The position numbers and the translations under genes were made by a program. 64,000 bases of DNA from positions 248,001 through 312,000 of the forward strand of contig NZ_JAKCFC010000005.1 of the NCBI RefSeq assembly GCF_021916785.1, given 5' to 3'. The notes under the pieces were generated by a model. It searched no databases. It was not told the DNA's origin and saw only the letters and a program-made list of their open reading frames with translations. This DNA comes from Mycolicibacterium lacusdiani. GTDB taxonomy: Bacteria; Actinomycetota; Actinomycetes; Mycobacteriales; Mycobacteriaceae. Positions 7,055-15,850 of this stretch are shown here, in pieces (within the stretch, counting starts at the first letter, position 1; each line of letters opens with the position of its first letter).

Positions 7055-10000
7055 GTGAGCGCTTACCCAAAGCCTGCCGGCGGCACGCCGGACTTTCCCG
7101 CGCTGGAACTCGACGTGCTCGAGTTCTGGGCCGCCGACGACACCTTCCGCGCCAGCATCGACCGACGCGACGGTGCGCAGGAGTACGTCTTCTACGACGG
7201 GCCGCCGTTCGCGAACGGCCTCCCGCACTACGGGCATCTGCTGACCGGCTACGTCAAGGACATCGTGCCGCGCTACCGGACGATGCGCGGTTACAAGGTC
7301 GAACGCCGATTCGGCTGGGACACCCACGGCCTGCCCGCCGAACTGGAGGTGCAACGCCAACTCGGCATCACCGACAAGGCCCAGATCGACGAGATGGGCA
7401 TCGAGAAGTTCAACGACGCGTGCCGGGCGTCGGTGTTGAAGTACACCGGTGAGTGGCGCGACTACGTGACCCGCCAGGCCCGCTGGGTGGACTTCGACAA
7501 CGACTACAAGACGCTGGACCCCGGCTTCATGGAGTCGGTGATCTGGGCGTTCAAGCAGTTGTGGGACAAGGGTCTGGCGTACGAGGGCAACCGCGTCCTG
7601 CCGTACTGCTGGAACGACGAGACCCCGTTGTCGAGCCACGAGCTGCGCATGGACGACGACGTCTACCAGAGCAGGCAGGATCCTGCGCTGACGGTCGGGT
7701 TCCGGATCGCCGACGAGCGCTTGCGCGAGGAGCGCGACCGAGGAAATGGCGAGGCGGCGGATGCCGACCTCGACGGCGCGTACCTACTGGTCTGGACGAC
7801 GACGCCGTGGACGCTGCCGTCCAATCAGGCCGTCGCGGTCAATCCGGAGGTCGTGTACGCGGTGGTCGAGGCAGACGGTCGTCGTCTGGTCATCGCCCAG
7901 TCCCGGCTCGGGGCGTACGCGCGCGAACTCGGCGATGAGCCGACCGTGGTCGCCACCTACACCGGGCACCAGCTGCTCGGCCTGCGCTACCTGCCCCCGT
8001 TCCCGTACTTCGTGGACTCCGAGCAGGCTGCCAACGCCTTTCAGGTGTTGCCCGCCGAGTTCGTCAGCACCGAGGACGGCACCGGGCTCGTGCACATGTC
8101 GCCTGCCTACGGCGAGGACGACAAGGCCACTGCGGACGCCGCGGGCATCGTCGCGGTGACCCCGGTCGACGCCAAGGGGCGGTTCGACGCGACCGTGCCC
8201 GACTACGTCGGCCTGCAGGTGTTCGAGGCGAACCCCGACATCATTCGCGACCTCAAGAACGGCACCGGACCGGCCGCGGTGAACGCGCCGCTGCTTTTGC
8301 GGCACGAGACCTACGAGCACTCCTACCCGCACTGCTGGCGGTGCCGGAATCCGCTGATATACCGCGCCGTCTCGTCGTGGTTCGTCAAGGTGACTGCATT
8401 CCGGGACCGCATGGTCGAGCTGAACCAGCAGATCACCTGGTACCCCGAACACGTGAAGGACGGGCAGTTCGGCAAGTGGCTGGCCGGCGCACGCGACTGG
8501 TCGATCTCGCGAAACCGGTACTGGGGCACGCCGATCCCGGTGTGGAAGTCCGACGACCCCGCCTACCCGCGCATCGACGTCTACGGCAGCCTCGACGAGC
8601 TGGAGCGCGACTTCGGCGTACGGCCGGACGATCTGCACCGTCCCTTCATCGACGAGCTGACTCGACCCAACCCCGACGACCCCACCGGTAGATCGACGAT
8701 GCGCCGCATCGAGGACGTCCTCGACGTGTGGTTCGACTCGGGGTCGATGCCTTATGCGCAGGTGCACTACCCGTTCGAGAACCGGGACTGGTTCGACGGA
8801 TCCGGGAGCGAGAAGGCGCACTTCCCAGGCGACTTCATCGTCGAGTACATCGGCCAGACGCGCGGGTGGTTCTACACCCTGCACGTGCTGGCCACCGCAC
8901 TGTTCGACCGACCGGCGTTCGAGACGTGCGTCGCCCACGGCATCGTGCTGGGCAACGACGGCCAGAAGATGAGCAAGTCGCTGCGCAACTACCCCGACGT
9001 CAGCGAGGTGTTCGACCGCGACGGGTCCGACGCGATGCGGTGGTTCCTGATGGCGTCGCCGATCCTGCGCGGCGGCAACCTCGTCGTCACCGAGCAGGGC
9101 ATCCGCGACGGGGTCCGGCAGGTGCTGCTGCCGTTCTGGAATGCCTACACGTTCCTGTCGCTGTACGCGCCGAAGAAGGGCACCTGGCGGACCGATTCGC
9201 CGCACGTCCTGGACCGGTACGTGCTCGCCAAGCTCGCCGTGCTGCGCGACGACCTAACGGCCTCGCTCGACGTCTGCGACATCTCCGTCGCCTGTGACCA
9301 GCTGCGGCAGTTCACCGAGGCCCTGACCAATTGGTATGTGCGCCGGTCACGTTCGCGGTTCTGGGAGGAGGACCCCGATGCGATCGACACCCTGCACACC
9401 GTCCTCGAGGTGACCGGCAGGCTCGCGGCGCCACTGCTGCCGTTGGTCGCCGAGGTGATCTGGCGGGGCGTCACCGCGCAACGATCCGTGCACCTGACCG
9501 ACTGGCCGGAACCCGGTGTGGTGCCTGCGGACCCAGAACTGGTGGCCGCCATGGACCAGGTTCGCGACGTCTGCTCGGCCGGGTCGTCACTGCGCAAGGC
9601 CAAGAAGCTGCGGGTGCGGTTGCCGTTGCCCAAATTGACCGTGGCCGTTGAGGATCCGGAGCGGTTGTGTCCGTTCGTCGACCTCATCGCCGACGAACTG
9701 AACGTCAAGACCGTCGAGCTGACCGACGACATCCCGGCCTACGGCCGCTTCGAACTCACGGTCAACGCACGTGCTGCGGGACCACGGATCGGCAAGGACG
9801 TGCAGGCGGCGATCAAGGCCGTCAAGTCCGGTCAGGGCGTCGTCAACGCCGACGGCACGCTGACGGCAGGCCCGGCGACACTGCTGCCCGAGGAGTACAG
9901 CTCGCGGCTCGTCGCGGCCGACCCCGACTTCACCGCAGCGCTACCCGACGGCGCCGGACTGGTGGTGCTCGACGGCGAGGTCACCCCCGAACTCGAGGCC

Positions 10001-10237
10001 GAGGGCTGGGCCAAGGACCGGATCCGCGAACTGCAGGATCTACGCAAGTCGTCGGGTCTCGACGTGTCCGACCGCATCCGCGTCGTCGTCGCGGTGCCCG
10101 GCGAACGCGAGGAGTGGGCGCGCACGCACGCCGACCTGATCGCCAAGGAGATCCTGGCCACCAGCTTCGACTTCGGTGACCCGGTCGACGGCACCGAGAT
10201 CGGCGACGGCGTCAGGGTTTCGTTGGTGAAGGCGTGA
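7055..10237 (+). CDS. ileS: Isoleucyl-tRNA synthetase
   Basis: This 1060-residue class I synthetase charges tRNA-Ile in the cytoplasm. The HIGH-type signature is PPFANGLPHYGH (residues 50-61) and KMSKS is at 638-642. Between them lies the CP1 editing domain, including LVWTTTPWTLPSN. The length and the lack of a terminal zinc-finger extension fit the eukaryote-like IleRS type found in mycobacteria, which is reported to be less sensitive to mupirocin. The start is GTG at 7055, six bases after the sequestered AGGAG of the T-box leader. That leader provides control by isoleucine starvation. It converges with the next gene, three bases away. Confidence 0.97.
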   Translation: MSAYPKPAGGTPDFPALELDVLEFWAADDTFRASIDRRDGAQEYVFYDGPPFANGLPHYGHLLTGYVKDIVPRYRTMRGYKVERRFGWDTHGLPAELEVQRQLGITDKAQIDEMGIEKFNDACRASVLKYTGEWRDYVTRQARWVDFDNDYKTLDPGFMESVIWAFKQLWDKGLAYEGNRVLPYCWNDETPLSSHELRMDDDVYQSRQDPALTVGFRIADERLREERDRGNGEAADADLDGAYLLVWTTTPWTLPSNQAVAVNPEVVYAVVEADGRRLVIAQSRLGAYARELGDEPTVVATYTGHQLLGLRYLPPFPYFVDSEQAANAFQVLPAEFVSTEDGTGLVHMSPAYGEDDKATADAAGIVAVTPVDAKGRFDATVPDYVGLQVFEANPDIIRDLKNGTGPAAVNAPLLLRHETYEHSYPHCWRCRNPLIYRAVSSWFVKVTAFRDRMVELNQQITWYPEHVKDGQFGKWLAGARDWSISRNRYWGTPIPVWKSDDPAYPRIDVYGSLDELERDFGVRPDDLHRPFIDELTRPNPDDPTGRSTMRRIEDVLDVWFDSGSMPYAQVHYPFENRDWFDGSGSEKAHFPGDFIVEYIGQTRGWFYTLHVLATALFDRPAFETCVAHGIVLGNDGQKMSKSLRNYPDVSEVFDRDGSDAMRWFLMASPILRGGNLVVTEQGIRDGVRQVLLPFWNAYTFLSLYAPKKGTWRTDSPHVLDRYVLAKLAVLRDDLTASLDVCDISVACDQLRQFTEALTNWYVRRSRSRFWEEDPDAIDTLHTVLEVTGRLAAPLLPLVAEVIWRGVTAQRSVHLTDWPEPGVVPADPELVAAMDQVRDVCSAGSSLRKAKKLRVRLPLPKLTVAVEDPERLCPFVDLIADELNVKTVELTDDIPAYGRFELTVNARAAGPRIGKDVQAAIKAVKSGQGVVNADGTLTAGPATLLPEEYSSRLVAADPDFTAALPDGAGLVVLDGEVTPELEAEGWAKDRIRELQDLRKSSGLDVSDRIRVVVAVPGEREEWARTHADLIAKEILATSFDFGDPVDGTEIGDGVRVSLVKA

Positions 10238-10240
10238 CGG

Positions 10241-11569
10241 TCATTCGACGATGCCGGTGAGCTGCATGTCGGACATCGCCTGACCGACCGAGTCGCGCAG
10301 GGCTGCACGGGTGTTCGTTCCGCCGGGCACCCATCCGGCCACCGACACCGACATGCGGCCGTGAAGGCGCGTGCAGCCCAGGAAGAGTGAACCGCCCATC
10401 CGGTCGAGGACCTTCGTCGTGACCTTCGGCTCGATCAGCCTGGCAGCGAAGTAGTCGGCATCGGTACCGTCGGGGCGGTTGACCTCCGCCGCGAACTCGC
10501 CGAGGTTCGAGCATCCGATCGGACTGCCCACCTGCTGCACCATGCCCTCGAGGCGGCGCACCAGCGGCGCCGGGGTCAGCGGTACCAGCGCCAGGGGGCC
10601 GAGCAGTTCGTTGGGCGCCTCGGCCAGCGCGGTCAACGCCCGCTTGATGTCTCGACGCAGATCGGCGAGGTCGGTGACGACCTTTGCGGGGTCGGCGACG
10701 ACCGACGCCTCGGTGAGCGCGTTGGCGCGGGTGTCACCGGGTGCGCGCTCGCTGACGGGCAGCGACAGCCTGACGAACCCGTCGTCGCCCACCCGGCCGA
10801 GGAGCTGCCCGAGCCGGGCTCCGAAACCGGCGAACAACGCATTGCTGGTGCCGTTGAGGCTCTTTGCCCGCTCGTCCCAGTGCTCGAGGTCGATGAACAC
10901 CGTCGCGTTGGGCACGACGATCTCCTCGGCCGTCCCGCGTCCCCGCTGCTTGGAACCCGACTTGGCCGACGTCGCCAGATTCTCGCGCTCCGCCCGCGCC
11001 ACGCGAGCGGCCGACGCCACCGCCCTGGCCATGTCCGGCACGTCCCGCACGGTCTGCCGGGCGTCCTCCCGCACCGACCGCGCCCGGGTACGGGAACCCG
11101 GCGGCGGGTAGCCGAGGTCGCGCCGCACGCCACTCACAGCGTCGGAGATCGCCATGTGGATCGCCATCGCGTCGCCGACCGAATGCGACACGACCAGCGT
11201 CACCGCCGCCCCGCCGTTGGTGAGGGGCTGCACGCCGAGATGCCACGACGGACCGGCCTGCGGGTCGATGGGGACCCGGACGCGCTCGTCGGCCCACAGC
11301 CAGACGTCCTCGCGGCGACGGTCCTCGGCCGCGATCTCGATGGCCGCGGGACCCGGTGCGGCGACCCACCTGTCGCGGCCGAAGGGCAGCGGCGAACGCT
11401 CGATGCGCCTGCCCAGCAGGCCGAATCCGAGGTTGGCGTGGAACCGCCGCAGCCCCTGCAAGTCGATCGGACGGTCGTAGATCCAGGTGAATTGAATCAG
11501 CGGGCCGCGGCCCAGTGCCCTCAGCGCGAGGAACGAGCCCTGGTCGATGTAGGCGAGCGTGTTGTCCAC
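10241..11569 (-). CDS. HxxxD-type acyltransferase-like protein (WS/DGAT or condensation superfamily)
   Basis: This 442-residue protein has the two-domain size of the acyl-CoA dependent acyltransferase/condensation superfamily. Its motif is VVSHSVGDAMAIH near residue 135, a variant of HHxxxDG in which the first His is Ser and the Gly is Ala; the catalytic second His and the Asp are kept. A later conserved-looking segment is IGCSNLGEFAAEVNRPDG, where related enzymes carry the S-N/DFG region. It could acylate a lipid or alcohol, but no substrate can be named. It shares the neighbourhood with the FAAL and exporter genes, though ileS separates them. Confidence 0.6.
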   Translation of the reverse strand: MDNTLAYIDQGSFLALRALGRGPLIQFTWIYDRPIDLQGLRRFHANLGFGLLGRRIERSPLPFGRDRWVAAPGPAAIEIAAEDRRREDVWLWADERVRVPIDPQAGPSWHLGVQPLTNGGAAVTLVVSHSVGDAMAIHMAISDAVSGVRRDLGYPPPGSRTRARSVREDARQTVRDVPDMARAVASAARVARAERENLATSAKSGSKQRGRGTAEEIVVPNATVFIDLEHWDERAKSLNGTSNALFAGFGARLGQLLGRVGDDGFVRLSLPVSERAPGDTRANALTEASVVADPAKVVTDLADLRRDIKRALTALAEAPNELLGPLALVPLTPAPLVRRLEGMVQQVGSPIGCSNLGEFAAEVNRPDGTDADYFAARLIEPKVTTKVLDRMGGSLFLGCTRLHGRMSVSVAGWVPGGTNTRAALRDSVGQAMSDMQLTGIVE

Positions 11570-11578
11570 GCGGTCATG

Positions 11579-11794
11579 CTATGCACGGGCCACCCGCGCC
11601 GTGGACCCGCCGATGGTCACCTCGTCACCGGGGTGCAGCTGGCGGCCGCGGCGCACCTCGATCTCGCCATTGACCGTGACGAGACCGTCGGCGATCGCAG
11701 CCTTCGCGTCCGAACCGCTGTCGATGAGCGACGACAGCTTCAGGAACTGGCCCAGACGGATGGATTCGTCGCCGATCGGCACGTCGTGGTCCAT
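11579..11794 (-). CDS. S4-domain RNA-binding protein (YbcJ/RlbA-like)
   Basis: This 71-residue protein consists of one S4 RNA-binding domain: IRLGQFLKLSSLIDSG, then AKAAIADGLVTVNGE and RGRQLHPGDEV, the standard alpha-L motif that binds structured RNA. The ATG at 11794 gives a compact domain start (MDHDVPIGDESIRLG). A longer frame begins at 11878 but would overlap the dinB start. It probably binds rRNA or ribosomal particles, as small stand-alone S4 proteins do; no enzymatic part is present. It diverges from dinB with 52 bases between the starts. Confidence 0.8.
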   Translation of the reverse strand: MDHDVPIGDESIRLGQFLKLSSLIDSGSDAKAAIADGLVTVNGEIEVRRGRQLHPGDEVTIGGSTARVARA

Positions 11795-11846
11795 GGCCGT
11801 CAGGCTAGTCCCGGGCAAGTCGGCAATGGCCTCTAGCATCGCCACC

Positions 11847-13223
11847 ATGGACGGCCGCTGGGTCCTGCACTTCGACATGGACGCGTTCTTCGCCTCCGTC
11901 GAGCAGCTGACGCGTCCGACGCTGCGGGGCAGGCCCGTGCTCGTCGGCGGACTCGGCGGACGCGGGGTGGTCGCCGGGGCCAGTTACGAGGCAAGGGTGT
12001 TCGGCGCCAGGTCGGCAATGCCGATGCACCAGGCGCGCAGGCAAGTCGGTGCCGCAGCGGTGGTGCTGCCTCCGCGCGGCGTCGTCTACGGCGTCGCCAG
12101 CCGCAGGGTCCTCGAGACGGTGCGGGCAGTGGTTCCCGTCCTCGAACAGCTCTCCTTCGACGAGGCGTTCGGGGAGCCCGCCGAACTGGTCGGTGCCACC
12201 GCGGCCGAGGTGGAGGCGTTCTGCGAGGACCTGCGCGCCAGGGTGCGGTCGGAGACCGGCCTCGTGGCGTCGGTGGGCGCGGGCTCGGGCAAGCAGATCG
12301 CGAAGATCGCCTCCGACCTCGCCAAGCCCGACGGTGTCCGCGTGGTGGACCGATCCACCGAGAAGGCCGTGCTCGCCGGCCTGCCGGTGCGGCGGCTGTG
12401 GGGGATCGGACCGGTCGCCGAGGACCGTCTGCACCGGCTGGGCATCGACACCATCGGTGCCCTTGCGGCACTTGCGGATTCGGAGGTGGCCGACGTACTC
12501 GGCGGAACCGTCGGGCCTGCGCTGCACCGGTTGGCCCAGGGGATCGACGATCGTCCCGTCGCCGAGCGGTCGAGTTCCAAGCAGATCAGCTCGGAGTCCA
12601 CCTTCCCGGAGGACCTCACCACGATCGGCCAGCTCCGCGAGGCCGTCGGCCCGATCGGCGACCACGCGCACGGGCGTCTGCTCCGCGACGGCCGCGGCGC
12701 GCGCACGGTGACCGTCAAGATGAAGAAGTCCGACATGAGCACGCTCACCCGGTCCGCCACGCTCCCGTACGCCACCGACGACGCGGCCACGCTGACCGCC
12801 ACGGCCAGGCGGCTACTGCTCGATCCGATCGAGGTGGGGCCCATCCGACTGCTCGGCGTCGGCTTCTCGGGACTGTCGGACGTGCAGCAGGAGTCACTGT
12901 TCCCCGACCTCGAGCAGACCCTCGAGACCGCCGATGGCGTGCCCGCCACCCACGAAGCGGCGACGGCGTCCTCCTCGGCGTCTGCGTTCGCCGCCGCGGC
13001 GTGGCGGATCGGCGACGACGTGACGCACGAGTCCTACGGCCACGGCTGGGTGCAGGGAGCCGGTCACGGCGTGATGACCGTGCGGTTCGAGACGCGGGGC
13101 ACGGGTCCCGGCCCTGCTCGCACGATGCCCGTCGACACACCCGAGGTGCGGCGCGCCAATCCCGTCGACAGCCTCGACTGGCTGGACTTCGTCGGTGCGC
13201 TCACCGACGACGACCAGTCCTAA
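11847..13223 (+). CDS. dinB: DNA polymerase IV (Y family)
   Basis: This 458-residue translesion polymerase starts at ATG 11847, giving HFDMDAFFASVE with the first metal-binding aspartates at residues 10 and 12. The second acidic pair is SFDEAF (Asp105, Glu106). A helix-hairpin-helix follows (RRLWGIGPVAEDRLHRLGID), then the little-finger domain. A beta-clamp motif QESLF lies at 348-352. About 100 further residues (WRIGDDVTHESYGHGWVQG onward) form an extra C-terminal domain known from mycobacterial DinX. No LexA box (TCGAAC-N4-GTTCGA) is visible upstream, so SOS control is not suggested. Confidence 0.93.
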   Translation: MDGRWVLHFDMDAFFASVEQLTRPTLRGRPVLVGGLGGRGVVAGASYEARVFGARSAMPMHQARRQVGAAAVVLPPRGVVYGVASRRVLETVRAVVPVLEQLSFDEAFGEPAELVGATAAEVEAFCEDLRARVRSETGLVASVGAGSGKQIAKIASDLAKPDGVRVVDRSTEKAVLAGLPVRRLWGIGPVAEDRLHRLGIDTIGALAALADSEVADVLGGTVGPALHRLAQGIDDRPVAERSSSKQISSESTFPEDLTTIGQLREAVGPIGDHAHGRLLRDGRGARTVTVKMKKSDMSTLTRSATLPYATDDAATLTATARRLLLDPIEVGPIRLLGVGFSGLSDVQQESLFPDLEQTLETADGVPATHEAATASSSASAFAAAAWRIGDDVTHESYGHGWVQGAGHGVMTVRFETRGTGPGPARTMPVDTPEVRRANPVDSLDWLDFVGALTDDDQS

Positions 13224-13234
13224 CCGACCAGCCC

Positions 13235-14179
13235 CTAGCCGGCCGGCAACTCGCCCCACTCGGCGAAGACGTCGCCGACGTGCGCGCCGGAGGCCAGCGC
13301 GGCCATCAGCAGCACGCGCGCCTGCGGTGTCCGCAGCATCGGCACCGGGACTGCGCCCGCCTCGGCAAGTGCCAGCCCGGGGCCGTACCGCGCGGACACC
13401 CTGGCCCCCGGCACGCGGGTGCTGACGACCACGGTCACGCCCCGGGCGGTGGCACGCCGGACGCCGTCGACCACGTCCGGCCCGGCGTTGCCCGCGCCCA
13501 TCGCCTCGAGCACGATGCCGCGCGCCCCAGCGGCCAGGCAGGCATCGAGCGCCACCGCGTCACTGCCTGCGTAGGTCGCCACCACGTCGACGCGCGGCGG
13601 CGGCCCGGCGAGGTCGTCGGCGAACGACGGCCGCCGCTTGGCCCGGTCGAGCACGACACCGTCGTGCGACGCCGACCCGAGGGCGATGCCGGTGAACCCC
13701 GATCCGGTCTTGGTCAACCCCAGCGGCTGCCACACGGTGCCCGCCATGCACACCGTGACGCCGGTGCCCGTGGCGAGCGAGTCGCCGGCCACCGCCAGCG
13801 CGTCGCGCAGGTTGCCGGGACCGTCGGCGTCGGGGGCGTCGGCGCTGCGCATCGCACCGGTGAGCACGACGGGCTCTGGCCCGCGGTGGACCAGGTCGAG
13901 CCACAGCGCGGTCTCCTCCATGGTGTCGGTGCCGTGCGTGACGACCACCCCGTGCGCACCATCGCCGATGGCCGAGGCCACGGCACGGCCGATCCGGTGC
14001 CACTCGGGCGGACCGATCTCCGAGGAATCCAGTGCCAGCAGGTCGACGACCCGACGATCCGCGGCGGTGCCCGCGGTCGACAGCAGATCCGTGCCGCCAT
14101 GGGTTGGCCGCGCCACTCCGTCGGCGTCGGTACTGGTGGCGATGGTGCCGCCGGTGGTGACGACGACGACGCGGCTCAT
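13235..14179 (-). CDS. ansA: L-asparaginase
   Basis: This 314-residue enzyme hydrolyses asparagine to aspartate and ammonia. The first catalytic threonine motif TTGGTIAT is at residues 8-15, and the second THGTDTMEE near 90. VLTGAMR and GPGNLRDAL follow, all hallmarks of the type I/II asparaginase fold. The start is ATG at 14179 (MSRVVVVTTGG), leaving no signal peptide, so the protein should be cytoplasmic. It converges on dinB with 11 bases between stops and diverges from lspA (82 bases between starts), the same arrangement as in M. tuberculosis. Confidence 0.93.
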   Translation of the reverse strand: MSRVVVVTTGGTIATSTDADGVARPTHGGTDLLSTAGTAADRRVVDLLALDSSEIGPPEWHRIGRAVASAIGDGAHGVVVTHGTDTMEETALWLDLVHRGPEPVVLTGAMRSADAPDADGPGNLRDALAVAGDSLATGTGVTVCMAGTVWQPLGLTKTGSGFTGIALGSASHDGVVLDRAKRRPSFADDLAGPPPRVDVVATYAGSDAVALDACLAAGARGIVLEAMGAGNAGPDVVDGVRRATARGVTVVVSTRVPGARVSARYGPGLALAEAGAVPVPMLRTPQARVLLMAALASGAHVGDVFAEWGELPAG

Positions 14180-14261
14180 GCCAGACGGATTCGGTGGCAC
14201 GGTTCGCACGCTTGTCTCATGCGCCGATTGTTCACCACGACGTCTTTGGGATGATGGGAGC

Positions 14262-14927
14262 GTGACTGATGAAACGTCGGGTTCGGTGGAGCCCGTGACC
14301 GCGGACGGGGACCCCGTACCGCCGTCGCCCCGCCGTCGCCTGCGCCTCCTGCTGTCGGTCGCTCTGGTGGTACTCGCGCTCGACGTGGTGACCAAGGTGC
14401 TGGCGGTCAGGCTGCTGACGCCCGGCCAACCCGTCTCGATCATCGGCGACACCGTCACCTGGACCCTGGTGCGCAACTCGGGCGCGGCGTTCTCGATGGC
14501 CACCGGCTACACCTGGGTGCTGACCCTGGTCGCGACCGGCGTCGTGTTCGGCATCGTGTGGATGGGCCGCCGGCTGGTGTCCCCGTGGTGGGCGCTGGGG
14601 CTCGGCATGATCCTGGGCGGCGCGCTGGGCAATCTGGTGGACAGGTTCTTCCGGTCGCCGGGACCGCTGCGCGGACACGTCGTCGACTTCCTGTCGATCG
14701 GGTGGTGGCCGGTGTTCAACGTCGCCGATCCCGCAGTCGTCGGGGGAGCGATCCTGCTCGTGGGACTGTCGTTGTTCGGCTTCGACTTCGACACCGACGG
14801 ACGGCGTCCGGCTGATGAGGTAGACGGACGGCGTCCGTCCGATGAGGTAGAGACCTCGGCGCCCGCACCGGTCGTCGACGAGCCGGGCACCGGTGCCGCA
14901 TCGGACGAATCCGACACCACCCGATGA
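14262..14927 (+). CDS. lspA: Lipoprotein signal peptidase (signal peptidase II)
   Basis: This 221-residue inner-membrane aspartic protease cleaves signal peptides from diacylglyceryl prolipoproteins, downstream of Lgt. Four hydrophobic segments are visible. The diagnostic motifs are RNSGAAFS, GALGNLVDRFF and VVDFLSIGWWPVFNVAD, which carry the two catalytic aspartates. The start is GTG at 14262, with a cytoplasmic N-terminal stretch of about 35 residues before the first helix. The last 45 residues form a charged tail with a duplicated DGRRPxDEV unit. The stop overlaps the next ATG by four bases, coupling it to the pseudouridine synthase gene. Confidence 0.95.
   Translation: MTDETSGSVEPVTADGDPVPPSPRRRLRLLLSVALVVLALDVVTKVLAVRLLTPGQPVSIIGDTVTWTLVRNSGAAFSMATGYTWVLTLVATGVVFGIVWMGRRLVSPWWALGLGMILGGALGNLVDRFFRSPGPLRGHVVDFLSIGWWPVFNVADPAVVGGAILLVGLSLFGFDFDTDGRRPADEVDGRRPSDEVETSAPAPVVDEPGTGAASDESDTTR
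14796..14849 (+). repeat. Tandem 27-bp repeat in the lspA tail
   Basis: Two copies (14796-14822 and 14823-14849), identical except for a few bases near the middle, encode DGRRPADEV and DGRRPSDEV. The unit contains the GGACGGCGTCC palindrome. The repeat keeps frame and lies beyond the last membrane helix, so it only lengthens the cytoplasmic tail. Confidence 0.85.
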
Positions 14928-15850
14928 CCCGGTCGATGCCGGTCCCGGAGGGGCTGGCCGGGATGCGCGTCGACGCGGGTCTGGCGCGACTGCTCGGGCT
15001 GTCCCGAACCGTCGTCGCGACGTTGGCCGAGGACGGCGGGATAGCCGTCGACGGCGTCCCGGTCGGCAAGTCCGAGCGCTTGACCGCGGGCGCCTGGCTC
15101 GAGGTCACGTTGCCCGAACCGCCTGCGCCGCCGGAGAATCCGACCGTCGACGTCGAGGGCATGACGATCCTCTACTCCGATGACGACATCGTGGCCGTCG
15201 ACAAGCCCGCGGGCGTGGCAGCGCATGCCTCGGTCGGCTGGACCGGACCCACCGTCCTCGGCGGCCTTGCTGCCGCCGGGTACCGGATCACGACGTCGGG
15301 CGTCCACGAGCGCCAGGGGATCGTGCACCGTCTGGACGTCGGCACCTCCGGGGTGATGGTCGTTGCGATCTCGGAGCGGGCGTACACGCTGATGAAGCGG
15401 GCGTTCAAGCAACGCACGGTCGACAAGCGGTACCACGCCCTGGTGCAAGGGCATCCCGACCCGTCCAGCGGGACCATCGACGCCCCCATCGGCAGGCACC
15501 GGGGAAACGACTGGAAGTTCGCCGTGACCGAGAACGGTCGAGACAGCGTCACGCACTACGACACGGTCGAGGCGTTCGCCTCCGCGAGCCTGTTGGACAT
15601 CCACCTGGAGACCGGCCGGACGCATCAGATCCGGGTCCACTTCGCGGCGCTGCACCATCCCTGCTGTGGCGACCTGACCTACGGCGCCGATCCGACGATC
15701 GCGAAGCGGCTCGGCCTGGAACGGCAATGGCTGCACGCGCGCTCGCTGGCCTTCGCCCACCCTGCCGACGGCCGTCGCATCGAGATCACCAGCCCGTACC
15801 CGGCGGACCTGAGCCACGCGTTGGACGTGCTGCGCCGGCACCAGTCGTGA
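14924..15850 (+). CDS. RluD-type pseudouridine synthase
   Basis: This 308-residue RNA-modifying enzyme has an N-terminal S4 domain (residues about 10-75, MRVDAGLARLLGLSRTVVA) and a RluA/RluD catalytic domain. The catalytic aspartate lies in HRLDVGTSGVMVV, and LETGRTHQIRVHFA is the conserved C-terminal motif. It converts specific uridines in 23S rRNA to pseudouridine; the exact sites cannot be inferred. The ATG overlaps the lspA stop (ATGA), and the gene end overlaps the next GTG. The lspA-rluD pairing is common across bacteria. Confidence 0.92.
   Translation: MTRSMPVPEGLAGMRVDAGLARLLGLSRTVVATLAEDGGIAVDGVPVGKSERLTAGAWLEVTLPEPPAPPENPTVDVEGMTILYSDDDIVAVDKPAGVAAHASVGWTGPTVLGGLAAAGYRITTSGVHERQGIVHRLDVGTSGVMVVAISERAYTLMKRAFKQRTVDKRYHALVQGHPDPSSGTIDAPIGRHRGNDWKFAVTENGRDSVTHYDTVEAFASASLLDIHLETGRTHQIRVHFAALHHPCCGDLTYGADPTIAKRLGLERQWLHARSLAFAHPADGRRIEITSPYPADLSHALDVLRRHQS

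Noticed and set aside
11795..11846. Possible SOS (LexA) control of dinB
   Set aside because: No TCGAAC-N4-GTTCGA or close variant is present in the short interval before the start.
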